64,000 nucleotides of DNA from Methylobacterium sp. WSM2598 (GTDB taxonomy: Bacteria > Pseudomonadota > Alphaproteobacteria > Rhizobiales > Beijerinckiaceae), in the NCBI RefSeq assembly GCF_000379105.1, contig NZ_KB900609.1:1301347-1365346 (forward strand), in the 5' to 3' direction. Position 1 is the first letter of the stretch. Every line of letters starts with the position of its first letter. The notes under the pieces are model-generated. The model worked only from the letters and a program-made list of their open reading frames with translations. It had not been told where the DNA came from and made no database searches. This document shows positions 27,001 to 36,131 of this stretch, piece after piece. The position numbers and the translations under genes were made by a program.

Positions 27001-28220
27001 TCGCCCTCGATCCGCGGCCCTTCGCGCTGCGCGCCCTGATCGGCGAGGTGGTGGCGATCGTGCGCGAGCCGGCCGAGCGCAAGGGCCTGACGCTCGCCGC
27101 CGAGATCGACCCGGCCGTGCCGGACTGGCTGGTCGGGGACCAGGGCCGCGTCCGCCAGGTGCTCCTCAACCTCGCGGCCAATGCCCAGAAATTCTGCCAC
27201 GCCGGCTCGGTGACGCTCTCGGTCGCGCCGGACCGGATCGCCGCGGAGGCGCTGACGGTGCGCTTCGCGGTGCGCGACACCGGGGTCGGGATCGAGGAGG
27301 ACAAGCTCGGGCGCCTCTTCCAGCGCTTCAGCCAGGCGGACGGCTCGATCCGGCGCGAATTCGGGGGGACGGGCCTCGGCCTCGCGATCTCGAAGGCGCT
27401 CGTCGAGGCGATGGGCGGGCGGATCGGCGTCGAGAGCGTGCCGGGCCGCGGGTCGACCTTCTGGTTCACGCTGCGGCTCCTGCGCGCCGCGCCGCCCCTG
27501 CCGCTCGCTCCGGAGCGCGACCCGAAGCTGGCCCGGCCCGCCCGCATCCTCCTGGCGGACGACAGCGACATCAACCGCGACATCGCCAGCCGCGTGCTGG
27601 AGGCGGCCGGGCACGCGGTGGTGGCGGTGCCCCACGGCGAGGCCGCGGTCGAGGCCACGGCGGCCGGCGGCTTCGACATCGTGCTGATGGACGTGCAGAT
27701 GCCGGTGGTCGACGGCCTGACCGCGACGCGGCGCATCCGCACGCTGAGCGGGGCGGCGGGCCGGCTGCCGATCATCGCCATGACGGCGAACGTGCTGCCC
27801 TCGCAGATCGCGGAGTTCCGGGCCGCCGGGATGGACGATCACATCGGCAAGCCGTTCCGGCAGAAGGACCTTCTCGCCGTGGTGCAGCGCTGGACCGGGG
27901 CGGGGGGCGCCTCCCCGGAGCCGGTCTCCGCCGGCGAGGCCGGGCGGCTCGGTCCCGACGCGCTGCGGGCCCTGCGGGCGCGGCTGGCGGCGGACCTGCG
28001 CTCGCGGTTCTCGCCGGACCTCGCCCATGACCGACTGGCCCGGGAGGCGCACGAGATCGTCTCGCTCGCGGGCCTGCTCGGCTTCCCGGCGCTCGCCGAG
28101 GTCTGCCGCGAAGTCGAGCGCGCCTGCGACGCGCGCCGGGACCTCGACGACGTCCTGGCGCGGCTGATGCAGGCGCGCGACGCCACCCTGGCGGAGATCG
28201 AGCGGGCCCAGGTCGCCTGA
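24096..28220 (+). CDS. Large membrane-bound hybrid histidine kinase with dCache, four PAS, REC and Hpt domains
   Basis: A 1374-residue sensor kinase. TM1 is at about residues 22-45, an extracytoplasmic dCache-like sensor runs to about 280, then TM2 and a HAMP-like linker, followed by four PAS domains (the first two of the DQG type). The HisKA domain has H911 in [12 protein letters not shown]. The HATPase boxes are [22 protein letters not shown] and [11 protein letters not shown] receiver domain has D1199 (VLMDVQMP), and a C-terminal Hpt-like domain has H1319 in AHEIVSLAG. All parts of an internal His-Asp-His phosphorelay are present, but no downstream response regulator is adjacent. The GTG at 24096 follows GAGAG closely; GTG at 24132 with GGAGA upstream is an equally plausible start. 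Confidence 0.9.
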   Translation: MSTTVASLSGDRVAGRRPRPLSYSIVALTLVLLIPSVAISGLLAWRWVAAEQQRLESATVAINAYAVAQVDRFLSGQIAMLQALATSPALDTGDLARFDAQARELVTLQGVNIILRGRDGQQLINTRLPYGTALPNLLRDIDRNVLESGKPTVSDLFVGAVSGEPMIRVGVPVTRGGRIAYLLSASYSAALFGQLLADAGVAAPYSGSITDRTGTIIGRSVDSANATGRPLPGFAAVKGQRGTWSGRNLLGVPVFATYQRSGVAGWLVSIGIERSALQEPLTDSLSVLVPIIAALMFVALVASAMVGRRIVAAQHRLAEAARALGSGEAIPVPRSSFSEVDEVGAALAVASARLRDQADALRAINRDLEQMVERRTREVAAQQALLSTTLDAMDQGLVMIDGRGTVAVANRRAAELLGLASDALVGAPHARVPDLLRAAWSEAEPGGAHAGPAPLAERTLPDGRVLEIRSTWLPEGGVVCTCTDVTARRSAEAALHEKTALLDATLAHMDQGVLVIDQDGIVQLCNERALALLDLPAAFATEKPSFAALVAYQQRTGEFSGATEDHDPWLKLKGDLLGAPKVYERSRPNGTVIEVRTVRLASGGAIRTFSDVTAHRQRERAIGLSEARYRALAEALPQLVWTVRPDTREALYRNAQFDRYYGPISNAVADRLAHNHPADSARMAEAWARAERASEPLTVEGRLRRHDGVYRWHRLVMVPLLTQGVITEWLGTALDIDDIITAQEQVRQSKDLLQLAQTAAGAGVWEWDMQAGLVLLSRVSARRYGLEVDAADAVVTLTSQEWTRLLHPEDAGRVWEAVHEAVATRQNYAVTFRPAARGGGGAVECWIEGHGRIMRNGSGAPVRIVGLDFDVTPRMRAERALKQATRLAEQAREEAEAASTAKSEFLAMMSHEIRTPLHGILGYADLLTECGLLAAEQQRQVEHIRTAGRALLAVVNDVLDFSAIEAGRVALDPRPFALRALIGEVVAIVREPAERKGLTLAAEIDPAVPDWLVGDQGRVRQVLLNLAANAQKFCHAGSVTLSVAPDRIAAEALTVRFAVRDTGVGIEEDKLGRLFQRFSQADGSIRREFGGTGLGLAISKALVEAMGGRIGVESVPGRGSTFWFTLRLLRAAPPLPLAPERDPKLARPARILLADDSDINRDIASRVLEAAGHAVVAVPHGEAAVEATAAGGFDIVLMDVQMPVVDGLTATRRIRTLSGAAGRLPIIAMTANVLPSQIAEFRAAGMDDHIGKPFRQKDLLAVVQRWTGAGGASPEPVSAGEAGRLGPDALRALRARLAADLRSRFSPDLAHDRLAREAHEIVSLAGLLGFPALAEVCREVERACDARRDLDDVLARLMQARDATLAEIERAQVA

Positions 28221-28270
28221 GCTTAAGTCGCCTGAGCTCAGGTCGCCTGAGCCTAGGCCGCCTGAGCCCG
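28213..28270. repeat. 15-bp microrepeat over the kinase stop codon
   Basis: GTCGCCTGAGC recurs at 15-bp intervals about four times (28213, 28228, 28243, then a GCCGCCTGAGC variant). The first copy contains the kinase stop codon. It looks like recent slippage duplication of the gene end. Confidence 0.6.
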
Positions 28271-28283
28271 CCTCGGCCGGGCC

Positions 28284-29417
28284 TCAGCCGAGGGCCTCCG
28301 CGAACAGGCGCCGGAACTCCTCCGCGCCGAGCGGGCGGCCGTTCGTCGCCGTCGAGTGGTCCGCCACCGCCCAGGGCAGCACCGCCTCGCATTCCTGCGC
28401 GGTCACGCCCATCGCCGCGAGGCTGGCGGGCAGGCCGAGTTCGGCGTTGAGCGCCGCGATCGCGGCGGCGAGGTCGGCCTGCGGCGGGAGACCCATGGCC
28501 TCCCGCAGGGCCGCGAATTTCTCGCCGCAGGCGGGGGCGTTGAAGCGCAGGACGTGCGGCAGGAGCACGGCGTTCAGGGTGCCGTGGTGGAGGGGCCGGG
28601 CCTGCCGGCCGCCGAGGGCGTGCGACATGGAATGGACCGCGCCGAGCCCCTTCTGGAAGGTCATGCCGCCCTCGAGGGCGGCCATCATCATGTCCTCGCG
28701 GGCCTCGACGTCGCTGCCGTCCCGCACGGCCCGGGGCAGGGCGCGCATCGCCCGCCGCAGCCCGTCGAGGGCGATCGCCTCGGCGGGCGGGTTGTGGCGC
28801 GGGCTCAGGAAGGTCTCGATGCAGTGCGTCAGCGCGTCCATGCCGGTCGCCGCGGTGAGGCGCGGGGGCAGGCCGACGGTGAGGTCGGGGTCGCAGATCG
28901 CGACGTTCGGGATCAGGAACGGGGAGATGAAGCCGAGCTTGCGGCCGTCCGCCAGGGTGAGGAGGGCGGCGCGGCCGACCTCGCTGCCGGTCCCGGCCGT
29001 CGTCGGCACCGCCACGACCGGGGGCTGGTCGGCCCGGATCCGGGGGATGCCGCCGAGCACCGCCGCGTACTGGCCGAGCGGCTCCGCGTGGGTGGCGAGG
29101 AGCGCGACGCCCTTGGCGAGGTCGAGGGGCGAGCCGCCGCCCACCGCCACGACGCTGTCGCAATCGCGGGCGCGCAGCAGGTCGCGGGCGGCCAGCACCG
29201 CCGCCTCGGTCGGGTTCTCGGGCGTGCCGTCGAAGACCGGCGCGTCGGCGAGCGCCCTGCTCGCCGCGGCGAGGCGCCCGATCAGCCCCGTCGCGACGAG
29301 CCCGCGATCGGTCACCACGAGCGGCCGCCTCGCCCCGAGGAGCGCCAGCTCCTCGTCGATCAGGCGGATCGCGCCGCGCTCGAACTGGATGCGGGTGAGA
29401 TAGGTGATCAGGCCCAT
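28284..29417 (-). CDS. Iron-containing alcohol dehydrogenase
   Basis: A group III (Fe-dependent, NAD(P)-linked) alcohol dehydrogenase of 377 residues. It has VAVGGGSPLDLAKGVAL for the dinucleotide, PTTAGTGSEVGRAALLT, and the metal region CDPDLTVGLPPRLTAATGMDALTHCIE. Later metal histidines lie in HSMSHALGG and HHGTLNAVLLP. Members include maleylacetate reductases and broad aldehyde/alcohol enzymes; the substrate is not clear. It is divergent from the hydroxyproline genes with a 360-bp gap, so a role in that pathway is possible but not shown. Confidence 0.88.
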   Translation of the reverse strand: MGLITYLTRIQFERGAIRLIDEELALLGARRPLVVTDRGLVATGLIGRLAAASRALADAPVFDGTPENPTEAAVLAARDLLRARDCDSVVAVGGGSPLDLAKGVALLATHAEPLGQYAAVLGGIPRIRADQPPVVAVPTTAGTGSEVGRAALLTLADGRKLGFISPFLIPNVAICDPDLTVGLPPRLTAATGMDALTHCIETFLSPRHNPPAEAIALDGLRRAMRALPRAVRDGSDVEAREDMMMAALEGGMTFQKGLGAVHSMSHALGGRQARPLHHGTLNAVLLPHVLRFNAPACGEKFAALREAMGLPPQADLAAAIAALNAELGLPASLAAMGVTAQECEAVLPWAVADHSTATNGRPLGAEEFRRLFAEALG

Positions 29418-29776
29418 GCGGCGATGCTCCTCCCGGCCGGCGTCCGGCGCCGGCTCCCGACCGGGTTAGCATCCCGCGGCGGCGCCGTCGCCGGCCCGGG
29501 CGCGAGCGTCGGCTTGCGCGGCCCGTGCGGGCCGGGCCGGGACCGACGGCGGCGCGGCCCTTGGCCGCCGTTGGCGGGATCGGCCCCGCGCGGGCGGCGC
29601 TCCGGCCCGCGGCGCCGGGCTCCCCGGGCGCCTTGTCGCTCCCGCGTGCCCGTGCAAGGTTGCCCGGCCGCGAGGCGACGATGCCGTGAGCGGGCCGGTC
29701 TCCCGGCGGCCCGCCGGGCGAGGGCCCGCCGGAGGACCGGCCCGGCCCGAGCCGCCGGCAGGAAGGTGTGCGGGAC
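29418..29776. other. Divergent intergenic region, no gene seen
   Basis: About 360 bp separating the Fe-dependent dehydrogenase from the FAD dehydrogenase. It must hold both promoters. It is extremely GC-rich and I could not pick out a convincing operator or promoter box. Confidence 0.4.
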
Positions 29777-31018
29777 GTGACGCACGTGGTTGTGATCGGG
29801 GCCGGGATCATCGGCCTCGCGGCGGCCCACCACCTCCGCCGGGAGGGGTTCGCCGTGACGCTGATCGACCGCGACCCCGAGGGGGACCGGGCCTCGCACG
29901 GGAATGCGGGCGTGATCGCGGTGACCGAGATCGTCCCGGCCTCGGGGCCCGGCGTCGCGTGGCGGGTCCCCGGCTGGCTCCTCGACCCGCTCGGCCCCCT
30001 GGCCCTGCGCCCCGCCCACGCCCCGCGCCTGATCCCCTGGCTGATCCGCTTCGTCCGGGCCGGGCGCCCGCGGGAGGTCGCGCGGATCGCCGCGGCCCTC
30101 GCGGCCCTGAACGCGCGCACCTACGACGACCTGCTGCCCATGCTCGCCGCGTCCGGCCTCGCGGGCGAATTGCGCCGCACCGGCTCCCTCACGGTCTACG
30201 AGAGCGAGGCCGGCTTCGCGCGCGACCGGCCCGAATGGGACCTGCGCCGCCACCACGGCATCGCCTTCGAGGCGATGGGCGGCGACGAGGCCCGGGCGCT
30301 GGAGCCCGCCCTCGGCCCGCGCGTGGTGCGGGCGGTGTTCGCGCCCCAATCCGCCCATGTCGGCGACCCGAGGCGGATCGTCGAGGGCCTGCGCGCCGCC
30401 CTGCTGCGCGAGGGCGCGGCGATGATCGCCGGCGAGGTGGCCGAACTCGGCGTGCAGGACGCGCGGGCGCTCCGGGTCGGCCTGACGGACGGGCGGCGCA
30501 TCGTGCCCGACCGGGTGGTGGTGGCGGCGGGCGCGTGGTCCGGGCTGCTGGCGCGCCGCCTGGGCGACCCGGTGCTCCTCGAGAGCGAGCGGGGCTACAA
30601 CACCACCTTCCCGGATCCCGGCCTCGCGCTCGGCCGCGAGATCGTCTTCGCCGAGCGCAAGTTCGTGGCGACCCCGCTCGCCTGCGGCCTGCGCGTCGGC
30701 GGCGCGGCCGAGTTCGGCGGCCTCGGCGCCCCGCCCGATTTCCGGCGCGCGCGGGCGCTGGCGACGCTCGCCCGCCTCTACCTGCCGGGACTGCCCGAGG
30801 GGGGCGGTACCGCGTGGGCGGGTCACCGCCCGGCCACCCCGGATTCGCTGCCGGTGATCGGCCCCTCGGCGCGGGACCGGCGAATCGTGTACGCGTTCGG
30901 GCACGGCCATCTCGGCCTGACGCAGGCGGCCACCACCGGGCGCCTCGTCGCCGACCTGCTCTGCGAGCGGCCGGCACCGATCGACCTGCGGCCCTACGCG
31001 GTCGAGCGCTTCCGATGA
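29777..31018 (+). CDS. FAD-dependent D-amino acid (D-hydroxyproline) dehydrogenase
   Basis: A DAO/DadA-family flavoprotein of about 413 residues. The ADP-binding motif VVVIGAGIIGLAAAHHL is followed by GNAGVI, the typical family segment. The C-terminal FAD motif region is WAGHRPATPDSLPVIG, with GHGHLGLTQAATTG. The next gene, 25 bp downstream, is a 4-hydroxyproline epimerase. The likely reaction is therefore oxidation of cis-4-hydroxy-D-proline to the pyrroline carboxylate, passing electrons to the respiratory chain. I chose GTG 29777 because AGGAAGG then stands at a usable distance; GTG 29768 would sit against it. Confidence 0.8.
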   Translation: MTHVVVIGAGIIGLAAAHHLRREGFAVTLIDRDPEGDRASHGNAGVIAVTEIVPASGPGVAWRVPGWLLDPLGPLALRPAHAPRLIPWLIRFVRAGRPREVARIAAALAALNARTYDDLLPMLAASGLAGELRRTGSLTVYESEAGFARDRPEWDLRRHHGIAFEAMGGDEARALEPALGPRVVRAVFAPQSAHVGDPRRIVEGLRAALLREGAAMIAGEVAELGVQDARALRVGLTDGRRIVPDRVVVAAGAWSGLLARRLGDPVLLESERGYNTTFPDPGLALGREIVFAERKFVATPLACGLRVGGAAEFGGLGAPPDFRRARALATLARLYLPGLPEGGGTAWAGHRPATPDSLPVIGPSARDRRIVYAFGHGHLGLTQAATTGRLVADLLCERPAPIDLRPYAVERFR

Positions 31019-31043
31019 CCTGAGCCGGACGAGGACGGCCCCG

Positions 31044-32045
31044 ATGGCGCGCCACACCTTCTTCTGCGTCGATGCCCATACCTGCGGCAACCCGGTCCGG
31101 GTCGTCACCGGGGGAGGACCGCTCCTCCCGCACGTGCCGATGGCCGAGAAGCGCCAGATCTTCCTCGCCGAGCACGATTGGGTCCGCCGCGCCCTGATGT
31201 TCGAGCCGCGCGGCCACGACGTGATGTCGGGCGCGATCCTGTATCCGCCGACCCGGCCGGATTGCGACCTCGGCGTGCTGTTCATCGAGGTGAGCGGCTG
31301 CCTGCCGATGTGCGGCCACGGCACCATCGGCACCGTGACGGTGGCGCTGGAGGAGGGACTGGTGGTGCCGCGGGAGGAGGGCCGCCTCGCCATCGAGGCC
31401 CCGGCCGGGCGCGTCGCCATCACGTACCGGCGGGAGGGCGCCTTCGTGGAGGAGGTGCGCCTGTTCAACGTCGCGAGCTACCTGCACGCCGCCGATGCCG
31501 AGATCGCGGTGCCGGGGCTCGGCCCCCTGCGGGTCGATCTCGCGTATGGCGGCAATTACTACGTCATCGTCGAGCCGCAGGCGACCTGGCCGGGCCTCGA
31601 CGCGGTGACGCCGAGCGACCTCGTGCGGCTGAGCCCGCTGGTGCGGCAGGCCGCCCAGGCGGCGCTCGCTCCGGTCCATCCCGAGGACGGCCGCATCCGG
31701 GGCGCCAGCCACGTGATGTGGTGCGACGCGCCCCGGAACCCGCGCGCCGACGCGCGCAACGCCGTGTTCTACGGCGACAAGGCCCTCGACCGCTCCCCCT
31801 GCGGCACCGGCTCCTCGGCGCGCATGGCGCAACTCGCCGCCAAGGGGCGCCTGTCGGTCGGCCAGAGTTTCGTGCACGAGAGCATCATCGGCACGATGTT
31901 CGACTGCCGCGTCGAGGCGGCGGCGGAGGTCGGCGGCCGCCCGGCCATCCTGCCGAGCGTCGCCGGCTGGGCGCGCATCATCGGCCACAACACGATCTTC
32001 GTCGACGACCGCGATCCCCTGGCCCACGGCTTCCAGCTCGCCTGA
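31044..32045 (+). CDS. 4-hydroxyproline 2-epimerase (proline racemase family)
   Basis: Interconverts trans-4-hydroxy-L-proline and cis-4-hydroxy-D-proline by a two-base mechanism. The 333-residue protein starts FFCVDAHTCGNPVRVV. It has the first catalytic Cys in GCLPMCGHGTIG and the second in DRSPCGTGSSARMA; both are intact. Two catalytic Cys residues identify an epimerase or racemase rather than the Thr-containing dehydratase branch. Paired with the upstream FAD dehydrogenase, it forms the first two steps of hydroxyproline degradation. The later deaminase and semialdehyde dehydrogenase are not in this window. A repeat hairpin follows the stop codon. Confidence 0.88.
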   Translation: MARHTFFCVDAHTCGNPVRVVTGGGPLLPHVPMAEKRQIFLAEHDWVRRALMFEPRGHDVMSGAILYPPTRPDCDLGVLFIEVSGCLPMCGHGTIGTVTVALEEGLVVPREEGRLAIEAPAGRVAITYRREGAFVEEVRLFNVASYLHAADAEIAVPGLGPLRVDLAYGGNYYVIVEPQATWPGLDAVTPSDLVRLSPLVRQAAQAALAPVHPEDGRIRGASHVMWCDAPRNPRADARNAVFYGDKALDRSPCGTGSSARMAQLAAKGRLSVGQSFVHESIIGTMFDCRVEAAAEVGGRPAILPSVAGWARIIGHNTIFVDDRDPLAHGFQLA

Positions 32046-32130
32046 TCCGGGATCCGCCTGATCGAAGCGGATCCCGTCTCAGCAAGCCTGCGCGGCGCCT
32101 GAGCGAAGCCGACATCCGCATGTCGGATGA
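32045..32130 (+). repeat. Dispersed two-hairpin palindromic repeat, copy 2
   Basis: The first hairpin is CGGGATCCGC/GCGGATCCCG (32048-32076). The second is shortened to CCGACAT-CCGC-ATGTCGG (32109-32126), lacking the inner stem of copies 1 and 3. The linker GCGCGGCGCCTGAGCGAAG is conserved. It sits between two convergent genes. Confidence 0.8.
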
Positions 32131-32156
32131 GGGAGGCTGCGCGGCGCCCGCCCGGC

Positions 32157-32636
32157 TCAGCGGGAGACCTGCAGGATCGCCTCGACCTCGACCGTCATGC
32201 CGTTCGGCAGCGAGCCCATGCCCACGGCCGAGCGGGCGTGGCGGCCGGCCTCGCCGAGCACCGCGACGAACAGGTCCGAGCAGCCGTTGATCACCTTCGG
32301 GTGGTCGGCGAAGTCGGGCTCGGCATTGACCATGCCGAGGAGCTTCACCACGGCCGTGACCCGCGACAGGTCTCCGAGGGCCGCCTTGGCGACGGCGAGC
32401 AGCTGCAGCCCGGCCAGGCGGGCATCGGCGTAGCCCTCCTCGACGGTGGTGTCGCGGCCGAGCCGGCCCGTGCGGTAGGTGCCGTCGGGCCGCTTCGGCC
32501 CCTGGCCGGACAGGTACAGACACTCGCCGACGAGGCGGTAGGGCACGTAGTTCGCCACCGGCACCGGCACCTCCGGCAGGGAGAGGCCGAGGGCGGCGAG
32601 CGCGTCTTCGGGGGTCGGCTCTTCTTGGGTCGGCAT
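32157..32636 (-). CDS. RidA family enamine/imine deaminase-like protein
   Basis: A 159-residue YjgF/YER057c/UK114 protein. It has YVPYRLVGECLYLSGQGP, the long-insert form with a C-terminal GMGSLPNGMTVEVEAILQV. The last motif contains the Glu/Val segment of the family, but there is no clear Arg of the canonical RidA active site, placing it in a divergent Rid subgroup. Such proteins hydrolyse reactive imines made by PLP or flavin enzymes. It is convergent with the hydroxyproline genes, whose FAD enzyme makes an imine, so a protective role is plausible but inferred. Confidence 0.85.
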   Translation of the reverse strand: MPTQEEPTPEDALAALGLSLPEVPVPVANYVPYRLVGECLYLSGQGPKRPDGTYRTGRLGRDTTVEEGYADARLAGLQLLAVAKAALGDLSRVTAVVKLLGMVNAEPDFADHPKVINGCSDLFVAVLGEAGRHARSAVGMGSLPNGMTVEVEAILQVSR

Positions 32637-32816
32637 GGCGGCGTCCGCTGGCGGGTCACGGGAGGCGGCGCCGTCGGGCGCCGCCGCCAGAGAAGGCGAG
32701 CCGGACCGGGATGGCAAGGACCTCGCCGCAGACCATTCCGTCGCGCCGATTGACGGCGGCGCCGGGCTTGGGCAGGCATCGCGCGGCGCCGTTCGCGGCC
32801 TCGGCGAGGGATTCCC

Positions 32817-33395
32817 ATGCGGCTCTGCGTGTTCTGCGGTTCGAGCGACGGCGCGCTCCCCCTCTATCGCGAGGGCGCCGCGGCGCTCGGGCGGCACCTC
32901 GCCCGCAGCGGCGTCGGCCTCGTCTACGGCGGCGGCAAGGTCGGGCTGATGGGGGCGGTGGCGGACGCGATCCTGGAGGAGGGCGGCGAGGCGATCGGCG
33001 TGATGCCGCGCGCCCTCGTCGAGAAGGAGATCGGGCATCCGGGCCTCACCACCCTGCACGTCGTCGGCTCGATGCACGAGCGCAAGGCCATGATGGCCGA
33101 TCTGGCGGACGGGTTCGTGGCCCTGCCCGGCGGCCTCGGCACCTTCGAGGAATTGTTCGAGATCTGGACCTGGGCGCAGCTCGGCTACCATCCCAAGCCC
33201 GTCGCGCTCCTCAATGTCGGCGGCTTCTACGACGGGCTGCTCGCCTTCCTCGACCACGTCACCGGGCAGGGCTTCGTGCGGGCGCCGCACCGGGCGATGC
33301 TGCTCGCGGGCGACGCCCCGGAGGACCTGCTCGCCCGCATCCGCGCCTACGAGCCCCCGCGCGTGATCAAGTGGGTCTCGGGGTCCGAGCGCTGA
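32817..33395 (+). CDS. LOG family (TIGR00730) nucleoside-5'-monophosphate phosphoribohydrolase
   Basis: A Rossmann-fold protein of 192 residues. It begins [10 protein letters not shown] and has the [14 protein letters not shown] nucleotide loop. The signature motif [20 protein letters not shown] contains the catalytic Arg/Glu neighbourhood of LOG enzymes. Homologues cleave cytokinin riboside or other nucleoside monophosphates to base and ribose phosphate. The plant-hormone activity is established for some bacteria, but here the substrate is unknown. GAGGG precedes the ATG. The next gene follows after 22 bp, so they may be co-transcribed. Confidence 0.9.
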   Translation: MRLCVFCGSSDGALPLYREGAAALGRHLARSGVGLVYGGGKVGLMGAVADAILEEGGEAIGVMPRALVEKEIGHPGLTTLHVVGSMHERKAMMADLADGFVALPGGLGTFEELFEIWTWAQLGYHPKPVALLNVGGFYDGLLAFLDHVTGQGFVRAPHRAMLLAGDAPEDLLARIRAYEPPRVIKWVSGSER

Positions 33396-33417
33396 TCGAC
33401 CCCGGAGCCGGAATCCC

Positions 33418-34389
33418 ATGGCCCCGCTGCCGCCCCCCGAGGCGCTCACCATCGGCTTCGCGCATCCGGCCTACCGCCTGCACGAGGAATTCGCCGCGCG
33501 CGGCCACCCGGCCCGCGCCTTCGCGGTGGAGAGCCGCGCCGCCCTGCGGGCGCGCCTCGCCGAGGCGGACGTGCTGGTCGTGTCCGGCCTCTGGCACGAC
33601 GACATGATCGCGGCCGCGCCGCGCCTCCGCCTGATCCAGTCGGTCAGCGCCGGCACCGACCAGTTCGACCGCGACCGCCTCGCCGCGGCGGGGATCCGGC
33701 TCGCGAGCGCGCAGGGGGCGAATGCCGGCGCGGTGGCCGAGCACGCCATGGCGCTGATCCTGAGCCTGCAGCGCCAGCTCCACCGCGCCCGCGACCACCA
33801 GGCGGCCCGGCACTGGCGCCCGATGATCGCCGACCGGGCGGCGCGCGAGGAGGAATCCGCCGGCAGGACCCTGGTGATCGTGGGGCTCGGCGGGATCGGG
33901 CGGCGGCTCGCCGGGCTCGCCCGCGCCTTCGGCTTCCGGGTGGTCGGCGTGCGGCGGCAGGCCGTCCCCTGCCCGGAGGCCGACGCGGTGGTGCCGCCCG
34001 GCGACCTCCTCGCGGTGCTGCCGCGGGCCGACATCGTCGCGCTGACCTGCCCGCTGACCCGCGAGACCGAGGGCCTGATCGGGAAGGCGGCCCTCGCCGC
34101 CCTGAAGCCGGGCGCGCTCCTCGTCAACGTGGCGCGCGGGCGGGTGGTGGACGAGGCCGCCCTGCTGCGGGCGCTGCGGGAGGGGCGGCTCGCGGGGGCG
34201 GGCCTCGACTGCTTCCACGACGAGCCCCTGCCGCCCGACTCGCCGTTCTGGGCGCTGCCGCAGGTGATCGTCACGCCCCACAGCGCCGGGGAGACCCGCC
34301 ACCACGAGACGAGGGTGGTCGACCTCCTCCTCGACAACCTCGCCCGCCTCGGGCGCGGGGAGACCGCGCTGCGCAACGGCGTCGTCTGA
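33418..34389 (+). CDS. D-2-hydroxyacid dehydrogenase
   Basis: An NAD(P)-dependent reductase or dehydrogenase of 2-keto/2-hydroxy acids, 323 residues. The cofactor motif is VIVGLGGIGRRLAGLARAFG. The catalytic Arg lies in NVARGRVVDEAAL, the Glu in GLDCFHDEPLPPDSPFW, and the His in VTPHSAG. The N-terminal SVSAGTDQFD and GANAGAVAEHAMALIL are typical substrate-domain segments. The specific acid (glyoxylate, hydroxypyruvate or other) cannot be told from sequence. It lies in tandem behind the LOG gene. Confidence 0.88.
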   Translation: MAPLPPPEALTIGFAHPAYRLHEEFAARGHPARAFAVESRAALRARLAEADVLVVSGLWHDDMIAAAPRLRLIQSVSAGTDQFDRDRLAAAGIRLASAQGANAGAVAEHAMALILSLQRQLHRARDHQAARHWRPMIADRAAREEESAGRTLVIVGLGGIGRRLAGLARAFGFRVVGVRRQAVPCPEADAVVPPGDLLAVLPRADIVALTCPLTRETEGLIGKAALAALKPGALLVNVARGRVVDEAALLRALREGRLAGAGLDCFHDEPLPPDSPFWALPQVIVTPHSAGETRHHETRVVDLLLDNLARLGRGETALRNGVV

Positions 34390-34469
34390 GGGGCGGCGCG
34401 GTCCCGCCCGGTTGACAGGGGCGGGCGCCGCACCCGAGGCTGGCGCCCCACCGGCCGCGCGAGGTGCAG

Positions 34470-34880
34470 ATGGCGGAGAGTGAGATTTTCGAGAAGGGCC
34501 TGGAGGTGCGGCGCGCCGTGCTCGGGGCGGAGTACGTCGACGGCAGCCTCGCCCGGGCCGACGCCTTCATGATGGCCTTCCAGCGCATCACCACCGAGTG
34601 GTGCTGGGGCTATGCCTGGACGCGCGAGGGGCTCGACCGGCGCACCCGCAGCATGCTCAACCTCGCCATGCTGACCGCCCTCGGCCGGCCCGCGGAGCTG
34701 CGGCTGCACGTGAAGGGCGCCCTGACGAACGGCGTCAGCGCGGAGGAGATCCGCGAGATCCTGCTCCACGCCACCGTCTATTGCGGCATCCCGGCCGGGC
34801 TCGACGCCTTCAAGGCCGCCCACGAGGTCCTGAAGGCCGAGGGCGCCCTGCCAGAGGAGGACGCCGCCGGGCCGGCGTGA
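34470..34880 (+). CDS. Carboxymuconolactone decarboxylase family protein (PcaC-like)
   Basis: A 136-residue AhpD/CMD-fold protein. Its sequence follows 4-carboxymuconolactone decarboxylase closely: VLGAEYVDGSLARADAF, TEWCWGYAWTREGLDRRTRSMLNLAMLTALGRP, and ELRLHVKGALTNGVSAEEIREILLHATVYCGIPAGLDAF. PcaC removes CO2 in the protocatechuate branch, which would receive vanillate made by the ferulate operon 26 kb away. No other pca gene is nearby, so the catabolic role is uncertain. ATG 34470 has GAGG five bases upstream. Confidence 0.82.
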   Translation: MAESEIFEKGLEVRRAVLGAEYVDGSLARADAFMMAFQRITTEWCWGYAWTREGLDRRTRSMLNLAMLTALGRPAELRLHVKGALTNGVSAEEIREILLHATVYCGIPAGLDAFKAAHEVLKAEGALPEEDAAGPA

Positions 34881-35093
34881 GATCGCGCCGGACCCGCGCG
34901 GGCGGGCGCCGGCGCGGGATCCGGCGCCGCCGGGACGGTGCCGCAGAACATTCCCCGGGATCCATCGCTAAGGGAAGATAAAACTCCGATATTCCCCTGG
35001 CTGGAGAAAGATCATCCTCTTTCCGGCGCGTTGTTGCGCGGCGGCGCAAGGATGTTCTAAGCCGGCGGCGTCCTTTGCTGTCCCGGGCCCGCC

Positions 35094-36131
35094 ATGACCT
35101 TCACCCGACGCACCTTCCTCGGCGCCGCCCCGCTCCTCGGCGGCGCGGCGCTCGCCGCGGCGGGGCGCGCGCGGGCGCAGGGCCGGGCGGCGCCCCTGCG
35201 GGTCGGCATCATCCCGATCCTCGCCGCCGCGCCGATCTTCGTCGCCGAGAAGGAGGGCTGGCTCAAGGAGGCAGGTCTCACGCTCGGGATCACCACCTTC
35301 GAATCCGGGCCGAACATGATCCAGGCCCTGGCCTCGGGCACGCTCGACGTCTACGTGGCCGGCGTGGCGCCCCTCGGGGTGGCCCGCGCGCGCGGCATCG
35401 ACGTCAAGGTCGTGACCGCGACCGCGGTCGAGGAGAACGTCTTCGTCGCGGGATCGCGGCTCGCCCGCCACTTCGAGCCCGGCCTCGCGCCCGCGGAGGC
35501 GTTCCGGCGCTACCGCGCCGCCGCCGGCGCGCCGGCCCGGCTCGCCACCCAGCCGCTCGGCTCGGTGCCCAACATCACCCTGCAGCACTGGCTGTGGGAG
35601 GTGGCCAAGGCCGATCCCAAGGACGTCACCCTCGTGTCGATGGGCATCGACGCCACCCAGCAGGCCATCCTGGTCGGCGCCGTCGAGGGCGGGACCCTGC
35701 GCGAGCCGGCCGTGTCGATCGTCACCGGCCGCGATTCGGGCATCCGCCTCGCCGCCCTGGGCGGCGCGATGTTCCCCGGCCAGCCCGGCACCGTGGTGGC
35801 CCTGACCCGGGCGCTCCTCGACCGGGAGCCCGAGGCCGCGCAGGCGGTGGTGACCGGGATCGTCCGCGCCGTCGACCTGATCGGCCGCGAGCCCGACCGC
35901 GTCGCGCCGGTGGTCGAGGCCGCCCTCGGCAAGGGACTCGTCGACCTCGCCACGATCCGCCGGGCCCTCGCCTCGCCGGCGACGCGCTTCACCGCCGATC
36001 CGGGCGCGATCGTGGAGGCCACCGCCGCCATGCAGCGCTACCAGGTCAAGCTCGGCGCCCTCGACCGCGAGGTCCCCCTCGACGGCCTGTTCGAGCCGCG
36101 CCTCTACGCGCGCGCCGCGGCCTCCCGGTGA
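35094..36131 (+). CDS. ABC transporter substrate-binding protein (SsuA/TauA/NMT1-like)
   Basis: A periplasmic binding protein of 345 residues. The twin-arginine-like signal [19 protein letters not shown] is cleaved near ARAQ. The mature part starts [29 protein letters not shown], the classic NMT1/THI5-like opening, with [23 protein letters not shown] following. Ligands of this group are sulfonates, nitrate-like anions, bicarbonate or pyrimidine/thiamine precursors; it cannot be chosen here. It leads a tight three-gene operon: its stop overlaps the permease GTG by three bases. Confidence 0.88.
   Translation: MTFTRRTFLGAAPLLGGAALAAAGRARAQGRAAPLRVGIIPILAAAPIFVAEKEGWLKEAGLTLGITTFESGPNMIQALASGTLDVYVAGVAPLGVARARGIDVKVVTATAVEENVFVAGSRLARHFEPGLAPAEAFRRYRAAAGAPARLATQPLGSVPNITLQHWLWEVAKADPKDVTLVSMGIDATQQAILVGAVEGGTLREPAVSIVTGRDSGIRLAALGGAMFPGQPGTVVALTRALLDREPEAAQAVVTGIVRAVDLIGREPDRVAPVVEAALGKGLVDLATIRRALASPATRFTADPGAIVEATAAMQRYQVKLGALDREVPLDGLFEPRLYARAAASR

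Noticed and set aside
24114..28052. 1300-codon minus-strand open frame opposite the hybrid kinase
   Set aside because: A composition artefact: all recognisable domains are on the plus strand and this frame has no family similarity.
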